Of a stretch of DNA of 64,000 nt, positions 53,430-61,134 are shown one piece after another. How positions within the stretch are numbered: the first letter of the stretch is position 1; each line of letters opens with the position of its first letter. Source of the stretch: Fistulifera solaris (Eukaryota > Bacillariophyta > Bacillariophyceae > Naviculales > Stauroneidaceae); the NCBI GenBank assembly GCA_030295235.1, contig AP026148.1, forward strand, positions 62,001-126,000, given 5' to 3'. A program made the position numbers and the translations under genes. The notes under the pieces are model-generated. The model was not told the DNA's origin. It was given only the letters and a program-made list of their open reading frames with translations, and searched no databases.

Positions 53430-54878
53430 GTTGCGTGGGTCTGCGTTTAGTTTGTGTGGTTAGTAGAAAAGGAAAAAGGCGATTGTAAGGGTTCTAATGA
53501 TGGAAATGATACCCCCAAAGTCAGGAAGAACAAAGCAATGATCGATTTTTCAAAGAACAATTCTCAAACGAAGGGATTCGAACAAGAATGAAATAGAAGA
53601 ATGAAACAGACAGCCAATGAGAAGGCTTCAACCCGAGATGACTTACCTGGATTCATTCGCTTTCAATGCAGAACAGTTTCGAGCTTATCCATCAACAAGA
53701 AATGACATTTATGTTCTCGTTTTGGTTTCCACACCGAAGGAATTCTTTCCAAACGGTGCCATCATCCATCAAAACCGAACATCAACAAAAAAAAAGAAGA
53801 AAAAAAAGGCGCGAGCGTCTCACGAATGGACCAGACGAGGTGTCTCGGCCAATGAGTACGATCTTCTCTGTTTCTGCCGTGGACGAGCGTCAACCGCATT
53901 GGGCCCAGTACAGAACAGTCGATACGGTACTCTGACATCTCTCGTAGGCTGTAGTTGATACTCCCAGTTCGGTATTTGGGTAAAACTTCGGAAATGCTGA
54001 GTCATTCGGAAATCGGAAACCGTTGTCATCAGCCCCCAGCCCCTCTCCCCTCTCCAATTTGCTGTCATCATTGCCATGGGCCATGGTACCAGGTACCGGT
54101 ACTCCGAGCTGATTTCACAAGTCAGCAGTCGGATTTAGTGCCGGTTTCACAGTTGACACGCACACTCCCAGATGAAACGGTACTACCAGGTACAAAACGT
54201 GCTCAAGAGAGAACGCTTTGAAGTTTCGTGAATTGCGAATTGAGTAATGCGAAAAAAAAGGTGATGTTGTGAGTGCTGTTTTAAAATGACCCAAGAAAGC
54301 AATCGAGATGAAAAGAACGAAATAGAGAGAGAGAGAGAGAGGGACTTCAATAATTTATTAAAGCGTCGATGACGACGCAATAAATGGGAATGTTGTAACA
54401 TTAACTCCAAAGGGCAAACGCCAACTCACCACCTCAGTTAAGGTTGATCTTGCGTGGATTTCCCAGCTAGAAAGCTCCAATGCAGATGAACATTATGTCA
54501 TAGTCTCACCGGCAATTTCGTGGTAAATAAAGTTGATTGTTGTCGAGCCAATGCTATCAATTAAGTCGATTGAAAAAGATCCTAACGGGCTAACACTAGC
54601 GCTAGTGGAGGAACACCACGAATTATCATGTGAAGTCGGGTCAAGTCTTGTGATGTATATCAAGTCTTCTTCAAAAGCTTATACCCATTTTATGTATCTC
54701 GTATTGTGTGTTTCGTTTCCGTTGGGATTGACAGAATGCTTCTACCTGCCATCACAAAAAAAAAATCGGGACGCTCTTTTCTCACCAACACCATCGTCTT
54801 TCTTTTCGTTACAATTCATTTCCTCGAAAAAAACAAAAAAACAATCAGGATTGATTACTCACTTGACAAGAAACAGAG
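53430..54878. other. Intergenic, divergent promoters
   Basis: 1.45 kb between divergent methyltransferase and aspartase genes. GGTACC palindromes at about 54086-54105, an (AG)n run at about 54323-54343. A plus-strand frame at 53617-53958 contains poly-Lys from an A-run and is not called. Confidence 0.5.
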
Positions 54879-56572
54879 ATGAACTCCGAGGCTTTTACTG
54901 TTAATACAGTGGAAGAGAAAAAGACCGCAGATCACGACGACAATATGTCGTTGTTGTTCCGCGAAGAGCACGACTTGATTGGGGATGAACTCGTCCCCAT
55001 CGATGCCTATTACGGTATACAAACACTCCGTGCGATGCGCAATTTCGATATCACCGGTGTTCCTATTTCACATTTCCCACAGCTGATCCGTGCACTGGCC
55101 ATGGTCAAAAAAAGCAGCGGGGCTCGCGAATATGGAATTGGGGCATTTATCGAAACGAAAAGGCAACGCGATTGTTGCGGCGTGCGATGAAGTCATTGAA
55201 GGAAAACTGCACGATCAGTTTCTCGTCGATTTGATTCAGGGAGGAGCCGGGACTTCGACGAACATGAATATGAATGAAGTCATTGCCAATCGAGGATTGG
55301 AGATTATGGGTTACAAAAGGGCGAGTATCATCATTTGCATCCCAACAACGATGTCAACATGTCGCAATCGACTAATGATGTGTACCCTACGGCGGCGCGT
55401 CTGGCGATGGTCTTTAGCGATGATCCCCTCATCGAAGCTGTCGCGAGATTGCGGGAAGCATTGGATAAAAAAAGCAGAAGAGTTTGATCATGTTCTAAAA
55501 CTAGGACGAACGCAATTGCAAGATGCCGTGCCCATGACACTCGGCCAAGAATTCCATGGATGGAGTGTAACGTTGGGAAAGGACATGAAGAGTATGCAAG
55601 AAGTAGCACATGAGTTCTCGGCAGTCAACCTAGGAGGCACCGCCATCGGAACCGGCCTCAACACAGACCCCAAGTACATTTACTTGGTCATGAAGAAACT
55701 GCAACAAGTGACGGGCGTCAATGTCGTGAGTTCCAGTGATCTGATCGAAGCGACATCCGACATGGGAGACTTTATTACTTTTTCCGGTTTGCTGCGCCGT
55801 CTTGCCGTCAAATTGTCGAAGATTGCCAACGATCTCCGCCTCTTGTCGAGTGGACCTCGTGGCGGTTTCAATGATATCAACCTTCCCGCCATGCAGCCTG
55901 GATCTTCCATCATGCCAGGAAAAGGTAAGTTTGTTGAATGTTCCGACTTAATAACTCTATTTTAACTAACACAACACGGCTTTATCGTTTGCAACAGTCA
56001 ATCCCGTCATTCCGGAAGCAGTCAATCAAACAGCATTTCAAGTGATTGGAAATGACTTGGCCATCACCATGGCAGCGGAAGCAGGTCAATTGCAGCTCAA
56101 TGCTATGGAACCCGTCATAATTTACAACCTGCTGTCGAGTTTGCGCATGTTGACGAATGCGTGTGACATGTTCACCGAGCGTTGTATCAAAGGAATTACC
56201 GCCAATGTCGACAAATGCGAAAAGATGGTTCGCGACAGTATTGGTATCGTAACGGCATTTTCACCATTTATTGGGTACGAAAAGTCTTCGCAGTTGGCAA
56301 AACAAGCTTTACAGACTGGTCGGAGTGTTGTGGACATGATCAAGGAAGACAAACTGTTGGACGAAGAGAAGATTGAAATCATCATGCGCCCGGCGAATTT
56401 GACCGGGCCTAGCTCGTTGTTTAGCGAATCTCAGCTGAAAACGGTGGACAAGACGGGTACGCATCTTCGTCAGAGTTCCTTAGCAGACTTTCGTGCTTTG
56501 GAGAAGGAAACGAAGGGTGCTGCAACACACGTTCGTTACTACTCGTTGGCCGATTTGAGCGCCATCCAGTAA
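54879..56572 (+). CDS. aspA: Aspartate ammonia-lyase (aspartase), three apparent frameshifts
   Basis: ATG 54879. Exons 54879-55924 and 55998-56572 around a 73-base GTAAGT intron. It starts with an AspA-type segment (DELVPIDAYYGIQTLRAM), has GGAGTSTNMNMNEV, then the conserved QSTNDVYPT helix, LGRTQLQDAVP, and the superfamily signature SSIMPGK-VNPVIPE, split by the intron. Aspartases turn L-aspartate into fumarate and ammonia as homotetramers. The frame is interrupted three times: one extra A in the A7 run 55107-55113, one base missing at 55315-55321 (A4G3), and one extra A in the A7 run 55467-55473. With these bridged about 539 residues result, longer than bacterial AspA owing to N- and C-terminal extensions (SLADFRALEKETK end). 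All three lie in homopolymers, so errors in the assembly are likely. Fumarase C is related, but the motif set favours aspartase. Confidence 0.85.
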
Positions 56573-57024
56573 CGCGAAAGATGCGTTCAAAAGCAAGTCT
56601 CAATCATAAAATGGAAGTCCAGTGTATGGCTCTCACATAAATACAATAGATAATTACAGAACTAGAGTAAAGAAAGGATAGACAAGCAAAAAATAGGCAA
56701 CTCAAAGAATGCTTTTTTTTGTGGAACGGATCCTCAAAACCCATCCAGAAATAGTGATTTGTTAAGTGGTAAGCATAGCCTGAGTGAAAGTTTCTGTCTA
56801 ATCTTAGTTTATAATTTATTTAAGCTCCTTGTTATAGCATTTCAGAATGATTCAAAGGCTACCTATGATTTAGTATAGCTCAAAGTGTTGACGACGTTTC
56901 GCCATGACTGAAATGCCGTCTTGAGACACGAATTAGCGCCGCGCTTAATTCATCGCTATGTTTTATTGCGTGGATGTTGTTGTTGACCTGAAAAGATAAC
57001 TATGATCATTGATCCTCTACTACG
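56573..57024. other. Intergenic
   Basis: 452 bases. No gene or notable motif. Confidence 0.5.
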
Positions 57025-58235
57025 GTGGATCTTCCAACCGTTGTTCTTCACTCAATCGCTTTGTACATCCCCGACGGCGTTTCGTTGTGTTGCTTCGAGA
57101 GCACTTGTCAACAGACTCGTCCAGCTGTGAGAAGCACAACAGCTCCGTGGAATACACTTTATTGCCAACGATGGAGCTATTTGAACGGCGAGCCTCCGTT
57201 TGATAGACAGGCGTACGGGGGCGGCATTTGAAAGATCAACGAGCTCGCAAGGTGTTTCAGCATCTGATTCAGCGTTCTCTCGAGCCTTCCGATTGCGATC
57301 ATCACGAAGCGGCTATGGATGAGGCGGCCGCTGACCAAACCACATATCATTTTTATGACATGTGGAAAGAACTAATTGACGTCTGTTGGGAATTTTACGA
57401 CCGAGCCATGTCGGAAAGTGAGCGTGAAATAGCCCGTACTCTGTTGACGCATCAGCAGTTTGCTTCTCTTTTTATTGAGCTCGCGCATAATGTTTCCGCA
57501 CGTCATCCAAAATCTTCTCTCGATCGCATAGAAGAATTCGCCATCCGGGCATGACTTTGCGAGGAAAGAGATTCGAGAGACTTTGAATGTCATAGCACAA
57601 GCAGCTCACACACGTGCAGGCAACACCAAAAATGCTGCTCGATCGTTGAAGCTATCAGTCAGGTAATCTTTCAAGAACAAGGGTTTTCGGCAACTATGGT
57701 AGAAGATTGCCGGGTTGACGATTTTATGATGCACGTTGCGTTGCAGCGTAAACAAGCTTATTCTGTGATGCTCGCTCTTGTGTACCTCTGCGTAGCGCAA
57801 AGACTGGATCTAAAACTCGACATTGTTGCTCTACCGGGTCTTGTCTTAGTGGGTGTTCGCACTGCGAAGTGCTTTATCGACGTGGAAAATGGTGGACGCG
57901 TGCTACAAAAGAGAGATCTTGTAAGCATTTGCAATTATCGCGGTGTTCCTTTTATGGAGCATTTTGTTACCTCGGTGCCTTCCCATGAAACGTTTGATCT
58001 CATCTGTACCGGAATGATGCAGGGTATTGGTAACGCCGATGAGGCGGGTGAGGAGTTCAAAGAAACGACTTTGTTACGCATGCTCATGAGAACAAATTTG
58101 AAGATGATGGTGCATGAACCTTACGAGTCCGACAAAATCTTGAAACATTGTTTGGAGACTTTGTCTCGCAGATGGATATTGATCATGAAGTCGCTTCATT
58201 GTCATCAAAGAGTGAAACGCATCTGTTTTCTCTGA
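57025..58235 (+). pseudogene. Relic of an FBXO21-like gene
   Basis: Three consecutive frames align with the intact paralogue at 59372: YCQRWSYLNGEPPFDRQAY with CCFEST (57025-57231), then YDMWKELIDVCWEFYDRAMS (57228-57554), then DDFMMHVALQRKQAYSVMLA, LVYLCVAQRLDLKLDIVALP and FIDVENGGRVLQKRDLVSIC (57696-58235). At least two frameshifts separate them and the F-box start is damaged. The block around 57555-57695 can be read only in a third frame. Divergence from the intact copy is high, so the duplication is old. A multi-exon functional gene is less likely, as no good splice sites are seen at the breaks. Confidence 0.7.
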
Positions 58236-59268
58236 AGTCTACGGTAACGGTAATTACTATATCCTACCAGAACGATCTAGCTCAACAACTTTGAAAAAAA
58301 AAACAAGAAAGCATCGGTAACTTTGTGACATGTATCGAGAAATAGATCAACTGTTTTTGTTGATGGAAAAACGAAATTCACTGCCTTCAAAATTTCTAGA
58401 ACGTACACAGAGTTCCCGCTTTCCAAACACGCCCGCTCCAGAATATCTGGAAATGACAAAAATTTCTGTATGAACAAGTACGTTTGCTGTAAGATGAAAT
58501 ATTCCCTAACACGGAATTTCTGTAAGATCAAACAACTTTTTCCAGATTTTCTGTAAATAGCGGAGAATTTCTCTGTGATCGCCTACACATACACCTATTC
58601 CAGAATTTTTGTATGACAGCAAAAACAAAAAAAATCCAGAATGCCAAAACGGTTTCAATGCCAAGACGGTTTCCCCCTCATTGGGAAACGGGCTCTGGAC
58701 TTGCCCCTACTAGCACTAGAGCTCTAGAACCAGAGCCTACTCAGCGAAGTGCCAGATTGGAATATATATGACAAAATGAAACGCAAAATGGAAAATTCAG
58801 TCGAATGTCAAAATTATATTCTGACTTAATAGGAAATTAGGAATAAGAATTTAAAAACCGAAAGTAATTGTTATTCCAGATTTTCTGGAACGCGTCCACA
58901 GAATCTCAGTATGATTGCAAACAACCTCTCCAGAATTTCTAATCCTGCCGCCGAATTTCTGTATGATCGCAACCACCGATGATTGCAGAATTTCTGGAAT
59001 AGGAACAGAGTTTTCCAGATTTTCGGGGAAGCCTACACAGAATCTCGGTATGATTGCAAACGCCGATTCCAGAATTTCTGTAACTTCAACAGAACTTTTG
59101 TTTGACAGCAAAACTGATTTCCAGATTCTCTGAAACGCGTTTACAGAATCTCGGTAGGAATGCCAACATTGAGTCCAGAATTTCTGTACCTGCTGCTGAA
59201 TTTCTGTATGCTCGCAACCATCGAATTTCTGGAACCTTCCTTTTTGTCTGCCGCTCTCGACGATTTGA
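58236..59268. repeat. Irregular array of CAGAATTTCTG-type palindromic repeats
   Basis: Between about 58390 and 59240 some twenty copies of a word like CCAGAATTTCTGG or CAGAATTTCTGTATGA occur, with linkers such as TGATTGCAAAC and GATCGCAACCA. The repeats yield open frames on both strands (for example 58851-59324 minus) that I take as artefacts. The core resembles that of the 31-kb array, but the unit length is less regular. A gap without repeats covers about 58620-58870. Confidence 0.7.
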
Positions 59269-59371
59269 TTGTCCTTATTGCAAGAGTTACCTACGGCGAT
59301 GCTGTATTGCATCGCTTTGAACATTCCCGACGACGGCGTTACTCTCTTTCGCTATTCTACGAGAAAGCATC
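59269..59371 (+). pseudogene. Duplicated 5' scrap of the FBXO21-like gene
   Basis: Bases 59273-59345 repeat the first 70 or so coding bases of the next gene, 107 bases further on (TTGCAAGAGTTACCTACGGC and onward). The start codon is TTG where the gene has ATG, and the frame would be SLLQELPTAMLYCIALNIPD. It is a recent partial tandem duplication without a function that I can see. Confidence 0.75.
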
Positions 59372-60616
59372 ATGTCAATATTGCAAGAGTTACCTACGGC
59401 GATGCTGTATTGCATCGCTTTATACATTCTCCCCGACGGCGTCACTCTTTGTCATTTCGAAAGCACTTGCCGCAATGTTCGTGCGGCCTTGCAAAGTACC
59501 ATGGATCCGTGGCATGTTTTGTATTGTAAACGATGGAGTTTCCGTGATACAGGCATGTCATTCTTCGACAAGCAAGCTTACGCAGAACGACACGCGAAAG
59601 ATCGAGAAGCGAAACATTTGTGTCAAAGTATCCTTCAGCGTGCCGCAACGGCAGATCCTTCAGAAGATGTGAAAGCAAAGGAACAAGCAAACGATAAAGA
59701 TTTTCGACGACTTTTTGCCATGGGAAAAGATATTTTCGACGAATGCTGGACCGTTCACGATCAAATTCAGTCCGCAAGCGATCGAGAACGATCTAAGACT
59801 CTCTTGTTGCATCTGCAATTTGCGGCGATCATCACCGACTTGGTCAACTCGATTCATTACCAACGACCTGCATCATCCGATGAACGATTGGAACAACTAG
59901 CTATCTTAGTAAGTTTGTTGGCTTGTAACGATGCTTATCGCAATTTCGACCAATTTGCGGAAGAAGCGATACGGGCACCGCTCGAAGCCATGGCGCAAAC
60001 GGTTCGCGAACGCTTGACTGGAAGATCCTCAACAACTGCGCAGATTATTGAAACAATCCACCAATTATTCTTTCTCGAAGAAGGCTTTTCGGGGAACACG
60101 GAAGACTACTATAATATTGAGAACTCGTTCTTGCATTTCGCATTGCAACGAAAATGTGCCATCCCGATGACGCTAGCGATTCTGTACAAAGGCGTGGCAA
60201 GGAGGCTAAATGTGGAAGTGCATATTATCGGCCTTCCGGGGCAAATTGTCGTAGGAATTCCGGCGTTGGGCTATCATGTCGATGTATTCAACGGTGGGCG
60301 TGTCTTACACAGGGAGGATCTCGTTGAAATTTGTAACAGTAATGGCCACGCATTTCACGAAGAATTGTTGGATCCGTTATCTCCGGAACGTACTGTGTCG
60401 CGTATCGGTCACAACATTATGACTTGTGTTGGGCGGGCTGCAGGCAATGTTACTGCAGCTGCTAGTCCCTCAGCATTGCGTTTGATCATGGCCATTTCGC
60501 TGAATATGACACTACGTGATCCGCGTCAAACCGAATTGGTATTCGGGCAATGTCACATGAGTCTAGTGAATAGATGGAATCGATTGTATGGAAGGAGTGA
60601 CGATGAACAGCTTTGA
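59372..60616 (+). CDS. FBXO21-like F-box protein with transglutaminase-like (SirB1) domain
   Basis: 414 residues from ATG 59372, single exon. Residues about 3-50 resemble an F-box (LQELPTAMLYCIALYILPDG, FESTCRNVRAAL, WHVLYCKRW). The rest matches the SirB1/transglutaminase-like core-2 fold: NSFLHFALQRKCAIPMTLAI, then LYKGVARRLNVEVHIIGLPG, YHVDVFNGGRVLHREDL. Human FBXO21 joins the same two parts and is a subunit of an SCF ubiquitin ligase. Here the fold keeps the R-x-IP-x-T and GLPG patterns but a catalytic Cys-His-Asp set is not evident. Unlike FBXO21 there is no YccV-like domain at the C-terminus. A decayed paralogue and a 5' scrap lie upstream. Confidence 0.82.
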   Translation: MSILQELPTAMLYCIALYILPDGVTLCHFESTCRNVRAALQSTMDPWHVLYCKRWSFRDTGMSFFDKQAYAERHAKDREAKHLCQSILQRAATADPSEDVKAKEQANDKDFRRLFAMGKDIFDECWTVHDQIQSASDRERSKTLLLHLQFAAIITDLVNSIHYQRPASSDERLEQLAILVSLLACNDAYRNFDQFAEEAIRAPLEAMAQTVRERLTGRSSTTAQIIETIHQLFFLEEGFSGNTEDYYNIENSFLHFALQRKCAIPMTLAILYKGVARRLNVEVHIIGLPGQIVVGIPALGYHVDVFNGGRVLHREDLVEICNSNGHAFHEELLDPLSPERTVSRIGHNIMTCVGRAAGNVTAAASPSALRLIMAISLNMTLRDPRQTELVFGQCHMSLVNRWNRLYGRSDDEQL

Positions 60617-61134
60617 AATACGGTCATGGGTTGCGCAACTGTGTTTTCCTTTTCGCATTGCAGAAAAATAATAAAGTGAGACTGCTGTCTACGCCCCACG
60701 GCCTACAAGATAATAGATTGGACACATTCCGCACCGATAAAACCAGGTAGAATCGAAAAAAGTCCTAGCGTCTCGAACTGCTGATCAATTTGGGGCTGTT
60801 TGTTAACATTTCTTTTGAAAATGCGTTAGTACATTACAATAGATTCGTTAAGTGGTCTTACTTGAGTTAATCGCTTCACTAGATTGTTCATCGTTAAGTC
60901 GGCGGCTGGTTAAGAGACAATGATTAAACAAAAAGATCCCCAAGTGCATCATCTGCGGTGTCTGGCACGTAATATAATATTTCGCCGCTGAGAAATTAGT
61001 AAACCTCGATAAAATTTGTATCCTTATAAACACATGATTCGTGAATCTAATCCAACAAATGCCTCCCCCTCATTAATTGCTCAAGTAAGCAAATTTGTCG
61101 GAGGCTATGGAAATTAAGCATGGCTGTGGAAGTA
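60617..61134. other. Intergenic, convergent 3' ends
   Basis: 518 bases, no gene. AATAAAG-like sequence at 60667-60673 could serve polyadenylation of the FBXO21-like transcript. Confidence 0.4.

Noticed and set aside
53565-53590. GGGATTCGAAC motif resembling a tRNA T-arm on the minus strand
   Set aside because: No matching acceptor, anticodon or D-arm could be found around it.
58851-59324. 157-codon minus-strand frame with internal peptide repeats
   Set aside because: The repeats are translations of the palindromic DNA array, and plus-strand frames over the same array look equally repetitive.
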